In this document: one piece after another, positions 1 through 6,715 of the stretch
How the letters are laid out: each line of letters starts with the position of its first letter
Position numbering within the stretch: the stretch's first letter is position 1
Assembly: GCF_900094575.1 (NCBI RefSeq)
Contig: NZ_FMAE01000002.1
Coordinates: 682,001 to 746,000, forward strand
Direction of reading: 5' to 3'
From: Bradyrhizobium yuanmingense
Lineage (GTDB): Bacteria; Pseudomonadota; Alphaproteobacteria; Rhizobiales; Xanthobacteraceae
Length of the DNA: 64,000 nt
The notes under the pieces: model-generated
What the model was told of the DNA's origin: nothing
Seen by the model: the letters and a program-made list of their open reading frames with translations, nothing else
Databases searched by the model: none
Position numbers and translations under genes: made by a program

Positions 1-577
1 CCGAATAAAGCACCTGGTCGGCAAGGGCGAAGGCATCGGCGAACGTGGTCTTCTCGCTGGCCACACGGAACAGGTTCTGGTTCGGGATGATCAGGAGGGT
101 GTCGACTGTCTTCAGCAGCTCCTCGATGCCGGCTTCGGCAAAGCGCATGCGGCGCTGGCCCTCGAAGTAGAACGGCTTGGTGACCACGCCGATGGTGAGA
201 ATGCCGAGCTCGCGCGCGATTCTGGCCACGACGGGTGCAGCCCCGGTGCCGGTGCCGCCGCCCATGCCTGCCGTCACGAACACCATGTGCGCGCCGGTCA
301 ATTGCTCGCGGATCGTGTCGATCGCCTCTTCGGCTGCGGCGCGTCCCAGTTCCGGCTGCGAGCCGGCGCCGAGGCCTGCGGTTACCCGCGTGCCGAGCTG
401 GATGAGGCGCTTCGCCTTCGACATCGCCAGCGCCTGTGCGTCGGTGTTGGCGACCACGAACTCGACACCCTGCAGCCCGGCCGCGATCATGTTGTTGACG
501 GCATTGCCCCCGGCGCCGCCGACGCCGAACACAACGATGCGGGCCTTCATTTCATGGATATCGGTATTGCCAGTCAT
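1..577 (-). CDS. ftsZ: Cell division protein FtsZ, 5' part (gene runs off the left edge)
   Basis: Tubulin-like GTPase that polymerises into the division ring at midcell. About 192 codons are visible, reading leftwards from ATG at 577. Seen in the translation: the nucleotide-binding start [15 protein letters not shown] near residues 18-32, [10 protein letters not shown], and the tubulin signature [13 protein letters not shown], followed by the TKPFYFEG and IIPNQNLF segments. The frame is intact up to the window edge. The N-terminus ([16 protein letters not shown]) and the absence of ftsA or ftsQ on its upstream side suggest this is not the ftsZ of the main dcw cluster but a second ftsZ copy of the kind known in Rhizobiales. 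That last point is inference; FtsZ family membership is clear. Confidence 0.95.
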   Translation of the reverse strand, partial: MTGNTDIHEMKARIVVFGVGGAGGNAVNNMIAAGLQGVEFVVANTDAQALAMSKAKRLIQLGTRVTAGLGAGSQPELGRAAAEEAIDTIREQLTGAHMVFVTAGMGGGTGTGAAPVVARIARELGILTIGVVTKPFYFEGQRRMRFAEAGIEELLKTVDTLLIIPNQNLFRVASEKTTFADAFALADQVLYS

Positions 578-638
578 TCTTCCCTCGCGATTGCTCCGGC
601 AAGCCGGGGATTAAAGAAAGTCTCGCGTGCTACCTGCA

Positions 639-736
639 AGCATGATCCGGAAAAGTGCGAAGCGGTTTTCCGAAAAGATCATGCTCGAACAAAAACCTGG
701 AGCGCGATGACGATTCATCCCAATCTCATCGCGCTC
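639..736. repeat. Rhizobiales dispersed palindromic repeat
   Basis: Two nested inverted repeats lie between ftsZ and the helix-turn-helix gene: arms 639-647 and 677-685 (AGCATGATC/GATCATGCT, around a GGTTTTCCG core), then arms 700-710 and 726-736 (GAGCGCGATGA/TCATCGCGCTC). The first half has the form of a palindrome that is common between genes in Bradyrhizobium and Mesorhizobium (from general knowledge, not a search). The last 11 bases also encode the 3' end and stop of the leftward CDS that follows. Confidence 0.7.
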
Positions 737-1241
737 TAGCCGCGCGGTCTGCTTGCACGATGAAGGCGGCCAGATGTCCCAACCGGCGCGCCGCGTGTCC
801 TGCGATCGAGCCGCCAGGGCGGCGATCGCTCCGCAGCGCCGCCACTTCGTCTTCCAGTCGTGCCGCCCATGCATTGGCGGCCGTCGTCTCGGCGGTCGCC
901 TGCGTCAGCTCGATGGCGAGGCGATCGGCACGCTCGCGCTCGCGCTCGAACACGGCCCTGTAGGCGGCTGCGACGGATTCGAGCCGCGCGATCTCCGCCT
1001 TGAAGACCTCGGTCTTGACGGCCTCGATCCTGGCCAGGGAGGTCGCGATGGGATCTGCCCGGCGGGCTCGTCGCGGGCGCGGCGTGTAGCGGAGAGCGGC
1101 GAGATCGACGCTCACCACCGCCTTGCCGTCAGCCGACCGCGAGCGCGGCAACCGCCGACGCCGCGCCAGTGCCCGCGCGGCCTCGCGCGAGACATTGAGG
1201 CGGGCACCGAGATCGGCATACGTCAACAACTCAACGCACAT
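726..1241 (-). CDS. Putative DNA-binding protein, N-terminal HTH plus coiled coil
   Basis: A 171-residue protein of no confident family. The start was placed at the ATG at 1241 because AGGAG stands at the right distance upstream; an upstream in-frame start at 1274 has no such site. Residues about 4-35 (LLTYADLGARLNVSREAARA) look like a helix-turn-helix of the kind seen in excisionase/KfrA-like proteins, followed by an Arg/Ser-rich linker. Residues about 65-135 are Ala/Glu/Arg-rich and heptad-like, suggesting a coiled coil. The layout fits a DNA-binding protein that oligomerises, similar to small plasmid or phage KfrA-like proteins; function is unknown. Its stop lies inside the dispersed repeat at 639-736, so the C-terminus may be repeat-derived. 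Confidence 0.65.
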   Translation of the reverse strand: MCVELLTYADLGARLNVSREAARALARRRRLPRSRSADGKAVVSVDLAALRYTPRPRRARRADPIATSLARIEAVKTEVFKAEIARLESVAAAYRAVFERERERADRLAIELTQATAETTAANAWAARLEDEVAALRSDRRPGGSIAGHAARRLGHLAAFIVQADRAARAR

Positions 1242-1333
1242 CGGCGCTTCTCCTGGAGCGAACCGGGAAGGCATTTCGAGCTAATGATGGCTGGACGATT
1301 ACCGCAGGCTAGGGTGCGTTGGTTAATGGACGG

Positions 1334-1534
1334 TTAACGCGCGAGGGGGGTGTTTACGGGTGGCGTCACCGTGCCGGCCTTGGGTTCGCAGGGTACCAGC
1401 TGCCGCGGCTGCGTCGTGTCCGTCTTGCGCAGGCAGCGATAGAGCTTCAGGACGTTGGAGACGTTCTCGCTGATCTCGTTGCCGGTGCCGTCACGGCAGA
1501 TGACGAGGTTTTCGGCTCGGTTTCCGGTCGGCAT
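1334..1534 (-). pseudogene. Truncated N-terminus of a DUF2235 (T6SS-lipase-like) hydrolase
   Basis: Reading leftwards from about 1534, some 50 codons match the N-terminal signature of DUF2235 alpha/beta hydrolases: NLVICRDGTGNEISENVSN followed by VLKLYRCLRKTD. In intact members the next segment is typically YDPGVGT; here it has decayed to CEPKAGT and the frame then ends at 1334. The GxSxG nucleophile region and the rest of the roughly 300-plus-residue domain are missing. It borders the lower-GC vsr-dcm island and may have been truncated by its insertion or by later deletion. Family recognition rests on the conserved DGTGNE and NVxKLY pattern. Confidence 0.7.
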
Positions 1535-1708
1535 CGCGCGCGTGCTCCACGGGATGTGCCTCAGGGTGATGCTGCCGGGGCGAGTAGAGCGGAATAGAGG
1601 ACCGCTGGTCGCGCTGATTTTGTCCCCTTGCTTACCCGTGCTGTTTTGAAGCCATTGGCGAATCTTAGAGATTCCGCTAACGATGCCCGGTGAAGGGAGG
1701 CTCATTTC

Positions 1709-2155
1709 TTGCCCGACATTGTTTCTAAGGCAAAGCGATCGTCAATGATGGCCGCCGTCCGGCAGCGGCATACCAAACCTGAGCTAAATCTCAGGCAGGC
1801 CTTACACCGCATAGGGCTTCGATATCGCTTGCATCGGAGAGATCTGCCTGGGACTCCGGACATCGTGTTCGTTCGGTCCCGTGTAGCGGTTTTTGTCAAC
1901 GGGTGTTTCTGGCATCGACATCCTGGCTGCTCGAAGGCGACTACGCCGAAGCTCCGAGCTCGATTCTGGCGAGAGAAATTTGAAGGCAATGTCGCTCGTG
2001 ATCGTCGAGCCCAATCTCAGTTGAGAAAGATGGGATGGAAAGTCGTTGTAGTGTGGGAGTGCCAAGTGAAGAATAATGAGTCGGCATCGAAGGTAGCCAA
2101 AGGCCTGTTATATGCTCGTCGAGCGCAAAATAGGCAGGCTGCACGGGGGCGATAA
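1709..2155 (+). CDS. vsr: Very short patch repair endonuclease Vsr
   Basis: Nicks DNA at T:G mismatches produced when 5-methylcytosine deaminates, starting very-short-patch repair. A TTG start at 1709 was chosen: GGGAGG ends 8 bases upstream and the product begins MPDIVSKAKRSSMMAAV, the usual Vsr opening. Family residues are present at nearly the E. coli numbering: Asp51 in PDIVF, His69 and His71 in GCFWHRH, zinc-ligand candidates Cys66, His71, Cys74 and Cys118 (VVWEC), and Asp98 in NVARD. Length (148 residues) is normal. The gene lies just upstream of, and in the same direction as, the cytosine methyltransferase whose deamination damage it would repair; the methyltransferase start is 17 bases downstream of its stop. 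Confidence 0.95.
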   Translation: MPDIVSKAKRSSMMAAVRQRHTKPELNLRQALHRIGLRYRLHRRDLPGTPDIVFVRSRVAVFVNGCFWHRHPGCSKATTPKLRARFWREKFEGNVARDRRAQSQLRKMGWKVVVVWECQVKNNESASKVAKGLLYARRAQNRQAARGR

Positions 2156-2171
2156 GGATAAATCGGATAGA

Positions 2172-3194
2172 ATGCGCGTCGTAAGTCTCTTTAGCGGAAT
2201 AGGCGGTTTTGAGTTGGGGCTGGCGCGGGCCGGCTTCCGAACGGTCATGATGTGCGAGAGCGATCCCTTGGCTCGCGCCGTGCTCCGTCATCATTTTCCC
2301 GACGTCCCAATTCGCACCGATATCCGCACACTCAAGAGACTGCCTGCATGCGAAATTCTAACGGCAGGTTGGCCATGTCAGGACTTGAGCCAAGCTGGTA
2401 GGACCGCGGGTATTGCAGGTGACCGTTCCGGATTGATCTCTGAAGTTTTCAGATTGGTGCAGGCAACCAAAACGAAACCTGAATTTATCCTGCTTGAAAA
2501 TGTTGCCTTTGCGCTTCACTTGCAGAAGGGAGCGGCCCTAAGGTTCGTCACGTCTCAGTTGGAGATGCTCGGCTACAAGTGGGCTTACAGAATTCTCGAT
2601 AGTCAGCATTTTGGGGTTCCTCAGCGGCGGCGCCGATTGTTCATTTTGGCATCACGACAACTCGCGCCAGAGACGATCCTTTTCCGCGGGGCGCTCAACA
2701 TCTCGCCTGAGGCCCACTCACATCCGCAGCAGTATGGTTTCTATTGGACGGAGGGAAATAGAGGATTAGGGTGGTCGCCCGAAGCCGTGCCCCCATTGAA
2801 GGGAGGTTCTTCTCTTTCCATTCCATCACCTCCTGCCATCTGGAACAAGGATGCACGTTCGTTCGTGACGCCGGGCGTCTCCGACGCCGAACGAATGCAG
2901 GGATTTCCAGAAGACTGGACAGATGTCGGCGCTTTAAGGAACGTCAAGAAGAGGGCCCGATGGAAGCTAGTAGGTAACGCCGTCAGCGTTCCTGTGGTCG
3001 AATGGATTGCAAAATCGCTAGCGGAAGAGGTCTCAAGCCCCCTTGAGATGGTACCTGCGAAACGCGGGTCCAAAATCAGTACAGCGGCATTTGGTCAAGC
3101 AGATCATCAGGCGATTTTCCTCAATCCGGATCATGAAGGTCCTGAAGTTTCCCAAATTGCGACTCGCCAAACAGCCAATCGCTATTTCCGTTGA
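2172..3194 (+). CDS. dcm: DNA (cytosine-5-)-methyltransferase, Dcm family
   Basis: Transfers a methyl group from SAM to carbon 5 of cytosine in a specific DNA site. The start at 2172 (MRVVSLFSGIGGFELGL) was preferred because motif I begins there; a longer frame opening at 2112 inside vsr is possible. Motifs in order: FSGIGG (residues 7-12), catalytic PC at 68-69 in GWPCQDLSQAG, ENV at 109-111, QRRRR at 151-155, and the C-terminal ERMQGFPEDW and VGNAVSVPVV segments. All catalytic motifs are present and the length (340) suits a single-domain M.C5 enzyme with a short target-recognition region. No recognisable partner nuclease sits beside it; instead there is Vsr upstream and a convergent DUF262 gene overlapping its last 74 bases. 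Composition is clearly less GC-rich than the chromosome on either side. Target site cannot be told from sequence. Confidence 0.95.
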   Translation: MRVVSLFSGIGGFELGLARAGFRTVMMCESDPLARAVLRHHFPDVPIRTDIRTLKRLPACEILTAGWPCQDLSQAGRTAGIAGDRSGLISEVFRLVQATKTKPEFILLENVAFALHLQKGAALRFVTSQLEMLGYKWAYRILDSQHFGVPQRRRRLFILASRQLAPETILFRGALNISPEAHSHPQQYGFYWTEGNRGLGWSPEAVPPLKGGSSLSIPSPPAIWNKDARSFVTPGVSDAERMQGFPEDWTDVGALRNVKKRARWKLVGNAVSVPVVEWIAKSLAEEVSSPLEMVPAKRGSKISTAAFGQADHQAIFLNPDHEGPEVSQIATRQTANRYFR

Positions 3195-4140
3195 ACGTGA
3201 GATTCGGCTTTTTACGCAAGGCGAGGCAGGTGCCGACGGCGACGGCCTCAAATCGGACTCGAGGGAGCGCTCCACCTTTGCCCGCGCGATAAAAGGCGCT
3301 CGGATAGTTGGCGTGTATGAACTGCATTGTCTTGTCGAATTCAGCGCGCTTCGCCTGAACCTTTGTCTCTGAAATAATCCTATTCGACTTGATGACATGC
3401 GAGTCGAGGAAACGACGCACGTCGTGCTTGAATTGACTGTAGTGGTCCGAATAGACCAAGAATCGAGTAACGAGTTCCTGACGCTCGCTCTCTGGATCGG
3501 CTGATTTTGCTATTCGCGGCGTTAGTTCCTTGAAGATAGGTGTTGCTGCGCATTCAAGAATTAAGTCAAGGAAGGGGCCACGGAAGGCTCCCTTTCTGAT
3601 CTCGGCATCGTGCAGCGTTTTCCCTGTTGTATTGAGGCGCCTAAAGAGCTCGATCCGGGTGCTTTCGTCGGTCCCCTCATCGAGCACAAACGATCGGATT
3701 GGGGTGTTGAACAGTCGCTTTTGAATTGTCGACGGAAGCTGCGAGTACTTTAGTCCAGTTAAAACATCGAGCCTGTCTAACGCGCCTAGGGCGAACTCAT
3801 CGTTCGCAAAGCGTACGAGGGTCCGGACCCGCTGTGAGCCGTCAACGATCTCTAGACGTCCCTTGACGTCGTAGAGGAAGATTGGCGGTATCGGAATTCT
3901 GAGGATGACACTCTCGATAAAGTACGACTGCGACTGGTCTGACCAACGCAGCGTTCTTTGGTATTCCGGAATATAGATGTCGCCTTCTTGCTCCGGTTCT
4001 TCTCTAAATTTTCGAACTAGGAGCTCTACAGGGTAGTCGGTAACGACATATCGAGCCTCCCGACGAGCTTCTTCGACGACCTCAATCATTTCATCGTCGG
4101 ACGGATGGAGCGGCAGCTCCGGAGAATCTTCGTCGCTCAT
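3121..4140 (-). CDS. DUF262 (GmrS-like, ParB/Srx-fold) domain protein
   Basis: A 339-residue protein with DUF262 hallmarks: IPEYQRTLRW at residues 57-66, IVDGSQR at 98-104 (DGQQR in most members), and FRRLNTTGKTL at 166-176 followed by E-x-R. DUF262 proteins use a ParB/sulfiredoxin-like NTPase fold; joined to a DUF1524 HNH nuclease they form GmrSD and related restriction enzymes against modified DNA. Here the C-terminal half (residues about 190-339) shows no HNH motif, so it is a stand-alone DUF262 protein and nuclease activity is not shown. It converges on the methyltransferase gene and overlaps its 3' end by 74 bp, so the two belong to one acquired module. Role in restriction, immunity control or toxicity is inference. 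Confidence 0.85.
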   Translation of the reverse strand: MSDEDSPELPLHPSDDEMIEVVEEARREARYVVTDYPVELLVRKFREEPEQEGDIYIPEYQRTLRWSDQSQSYFIESVILRIPIPPIFLYDVKGRLEIVDGSQRVRTLVRFANDEFALGALDRLDVLTGLKYSQLPSTIQKRLFNTPIRSFVLDEGTDESTRIELFRRLNTTGKTLHDAEIRKGAFRGPFLDLILECAATPIFKELTPRIAKSADPESERQELVTRFLVYSDHYSQFKHDVRRFLDSHVIKSNRIISETKVQAKRAEFDKTMQFIHANYPSAFYRAGKGGALPRVRFEAVAVGTCLALRKKPNLTFNGNSDWLFGESQFGKLQDLHDPD

Positions 4141-4255
4141 TCAAACTTCCTCGTAGGTGCAACATCCAAGCGCAACCAAGGGTGGTTGGTCAATCAGTCT
4201 AAAGAAGCGCTCCAAAGGAGGGGCGGCAGCGTGCTGCAATAACCGCTCGGCGTGC

Positions 4256-4290
4256 AAAAACAAAAACGGCCGGATCTTCCGATCCGGCCG
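4256..4290 (-). terminator. Rho-independent terminator of rpmB
   Basis: A perfect 10-bp stem (4267-4276 with 4281-4290, TTCC loop on the + strand) is followed, in the leftward direction, by a T-rich stretch (TTTTTGTTTTTG). It lies 73 bp beyond the rpmB stop and also marks the boundary with the vsr-dcm-DUF262 island. Confidence 0.9.
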
Positions 4291-4362
4291 CTACTCGAAC
4301 TCTTACTCGGCTAAGCCTACGCCACGCGACGCAACTTAGCCCCCGCCCTTATCCTAAAAATC

Positions 4363-4671
4363 TCAGCTCGCCTGCTTCGCCGGCTGGGTGTCGCCGACCT
4401 TCTTCTGGATGGCGCGCTTCAGCTCGACCGCGCGCGGGGAGAGCGCATCGGTGTTGGCCTTGAGCAGGTAGGCGTCTAAGCCGCCATTGTGGTCGACGCT
4501 CTTGATGGCGTTGGTGGAGACGCGCAGGCGCACGTTGCGGCCCAGGGCTTCCGAGATGAACGTCACGTTGACGAGGTTCGGCAGGAAGCGGCGCTTGGTC
4601 TTGATGTTGGAGTGGCTGACCTTGTGGCCGACGAGGGGGCCCTTGGCCGTCAGTTCGCAGCGGCGAGACAT
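4363..4671 (-). CDS. rpmB: 50S ribosomal protein L28
   Basis: Structural protein of the large ribosomal subunit. The product begins [20 protein letters not shown], contains [13 protein letters not shown] and [20 protein letters not shown], and is 102 residues long, the usual size in alphaproteobacteria. It is a single-gene unit reading leftwards and ends at a strong terminator. Confidence 0.98.
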   Translation of the reverse strand: MSRRCELTAKGPLVGHKVSHSNIKTKRRFLPNLVNVTFISEALGRNVRLRVSTNAIKSVDHNGGLDAYLLKANTDALSPRAVELKRAIQKKVGDTQPAKQAS

Positions 4672-4870
4672 GGCATAAATCCTTTAGTTCGAACCCCCAA
4701 CGAGTGCGGCCGCCATTTCGGCGCCACGGGGGCAAATTCTTTCGTCCTTGCAGGGAGCGGGCGGACGTATAGGGGGGAAGGGGCCTTGCGTCAAGGCGAC
4801 GGGCCGTTTTTGGCCCGTCGTCCCGGGGCAGGCAGAGCCCGAACCCGGGATCTCGTGCCCCGCGCTCGGT

Positions 4871-4970
4871 GTCATCGCCCGGCTCGACCGGGCGATCCAG
4901 TACGCCGCAGGGGCGCGGCTGACCAGAGGCACTGCGGCGTACTGGATGCCCCGCCTTCGCGGGGCATGAC
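4871..4970. repeat. Palindromic intergenic repeat
   Basis: A perfect 14-bp inverted repeat (TCCAGTACGCCGCA at 4896-4909, its complement at 4933-4946), flanked by GTCAT at 4871 and ATGAC at 4966, with further GC hairpins (CCCCGCCTTCGCGGGG). It fills most of the 493-bp gap upstream of rpmB; the rest of 4672-5164 shows no gene. Confidence 0.75.
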
Positions 4971-5164
4971 AGCTGAGGGTGGGGAGAGCTCGGAACGCCT
5001 CCCCTTTACCTTCCGATCACCAAAACGGCAATGATTGTCGCCCCTTACCATCACATAAAGGGCGTATTCGCCGTCGAAGAGTCCGGTGGAGTTCCCGGGG
5101 CTGCATGCCCCGACACATTGTTTGTCGCCGGTTTTGGCTTAAGTAACAGCATATCGCGCTCTGA

Positions 5165-6085
5165 TTGGATTGTTTCGTGCCGATAACGCTTCATTTCGCG
5201 CAAGTCCTGCGCTCAGCCTGTCTGTGTCGGGGCGTCCGCTTGGACGTCCCCTTGGCCGGCCGGCTGATGGCGCTTTGTGGCCTGGCGGTGGTGCTGGGCT
5301 TGGCGTCCGGCGCAGCGCCCGCGGCGGCGCAAGGCAAGCTCGAGGCGCAATATGAGGCGACGCTGGCGGGCATTCCCGTCGGCAAGGGCGCCTGGAACAT
5401 CGATATCCAGGACGACGTGTTCTCGGCGGCGGCCGCCGGCGGCACCACCGGGCTTTTGAAGTCGTTCACGGGCGGGTCCGGCACCGGCGCCAGCCAGGGG
5501 CGCGTCGTGGGCGGCGCGCTGGTTGCGACCGGCTACCAGGCCTCCACCACCACCCAGAAGAAGACCGAAGAGATCCGCATCACCCTCGACAAGGGCAATG
5601 TGAAGGATTTTGCCATCCTGCCGGAGCCGCCGGTCGATCCCGACCGCATCGTCGTCACCGAGGCGCACCGCCGCGGCGTGTGGGACCCCATGACGGCCTC
5701 GCTGCTGCGCGTGCCCGGCACCGGTGATCCCGTTTCGCAGGACGCCTGCCACAGCTCCGCGCCGGTGTTCGACGGCCGCATGCGCTACGAGCTCAAGCTC
5801 GATTTCAAGCGCATGGAGACCGTGAAGGCGGAGAAGGGGTACAAGGGCCCGGTCGTGGTCTGCGCGATCTATTTCGTGCCGATCGCCGGCTACATCCCCG
5901 ACCGCCCGGTGATCAAATACCTCGCCGCCCAGCGCAACATGGAGATCGCGTTCGCCCCCATCGCCGGCACGCGCATCCTGGTCCCGTTCTGGCTGAAAGT
6001 GCCGACCCCGCTAGGCCCGGCCATGCTGGAAGCCACCAGCTTCATCACCGCCCCCCAGCCGCCACGGGTCGCCAAGACGCAGTAG
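5165..6085 (+). CDS. Exported DUF3108 domain protein
   Basis: Conserved alphaproteobacterial protein of unknown function matching the DUF3108 pattern: after a hydrophobic signal segment (LCGLAVVLGLASGAAPAAAQG) the mature part begins KLEAQYEATLAGIPVGKG and includes DPMTASLLRVPGTGD and the CAIYFVPIAGY region. DUF3108 proteins are predicted periplasmic beta-rich proteins. The start is uncertain: TTG at 5165, GTG at 5177 and ATG at 5267 are all in frame and none has a clear ribosome-binding site; the ATG at 5267 would leave a signal peptide of ordinary length. It stands alone between rpmB and the helicase gene. Confidence 0.8.
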   Translation: MDCFVPITLHFAQVLRSACLCRGVRLDVPLAGRLMALCGLAVVLGLASGAAPAAAQGKLEAQYEATLAGIPVGKGAWNIDIQDDVFSAAAAGGTTGLLKSFTGGSGTGASQGRVVGGALVATGYQASTTTQKKTEEIRITLDKGNVKDFAILPEPPVDPDRIVVTEAHRRGVWDPMTASLLRVPGTGDPVSQDACHSSAPVFDGRMRYELKLDFKRMETVKAEKGYKGPVVVCAIYFVPIAGYIPDRPVIKYLAAQRNMEIAFAPIAGTRILVPFWLKVPTPLGPAMLEATSFITAPQPPRVAKTQ

Positions 6086-6113
6086 GCGAGGAGGCCGCAC
6101 CGCTCTCTCCGCC

Positions 6114-6221
6114 GTCATTCCGGGGCGCGCCCCCTTGGGCGCGAACCCGGAATCCATCAAGCCGCAGAGACGGTTGCGCGATGGATTCCGGGCTCGCGAC
6201 TGCGTCGCGCCCCGGAATGAC
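6114..6221. repeat. Palindromic repeat, GTCATTCCGGGGCGCG family
   Basis: Outer arms GTCATTCCGGGGCGCG (6114) and its complement ending at 6221; inner arms CCCGGAATCCAT (6147-6158) and ATGGATTCCGGG (6181-6192). The same family recurs at 25956-26060 and 55689-55791 in this window, each time in an intergenic gap. Confidence 0.85.
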
Positions 6222-6715
6222 GAGCGTTCGGTGGCGCCCTAGCAATATCAACGACTTACCTACTGTGCATGGGGTTGTTTTCGCACTCTTCGTTTGACCA
6301 GCCCGCGTGCTCAGGGAATCCATTTGACTCCTCCCCGATTCTGATTCGACTCGCTGCCGTCCCCAGCTTTAACCACCCCGGTCGCTTGTGTGCCCTCGCA
6401 AAACTCCATCTAGTGCGCAACCAAGACGAGTCCCGCGACATGTTGCGTGAACGGAACGGGACTCACAGGGGAGTCAGCGATTCGGCCGCGATTCGTTCTA
6501 GAGTCGTTCCGAGGCTTAAAGCGAACGGGAAAAGCGTCGCAAAGTGAGACAGTTGCGCGGGATTTGGAGAGGGCGTTTTCACACGCCGGGCGATGACAGC
6601 GGCAGCGGGGGCGCCCACCCCAGCGTTCGGAGACATAGCCGACACCTCGGCGTCGCCCCTCCGCCCCATCCAGCACTGACATTCGCCCAAATCGCCATTA
6701 CCTAATCCGATAGAC
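6222..6715. other. Intergenic region upstream of the helicase gene
   Basis: No convincing CDS on either strand. It contains a short motif shared with another gap in this window (6260-6283) and the promoter-side DNA for the helicase gene; no clear -35/-10 pair or RNA gene was recognised. The short frames running through it have no ribosome-binding site or family resemblance. Confidence 0.5.
6260..6283 (+). repeat. 24-bp dispersed motif, copy 1
   Basis: Identical over 24 bases to 46288-46311 (core CTGTGCATGGGGTTGTTTTC). The flanks of the two copies differ, so this is a short dispersed element and not part of a longer duplication. Confidence 0.7.
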
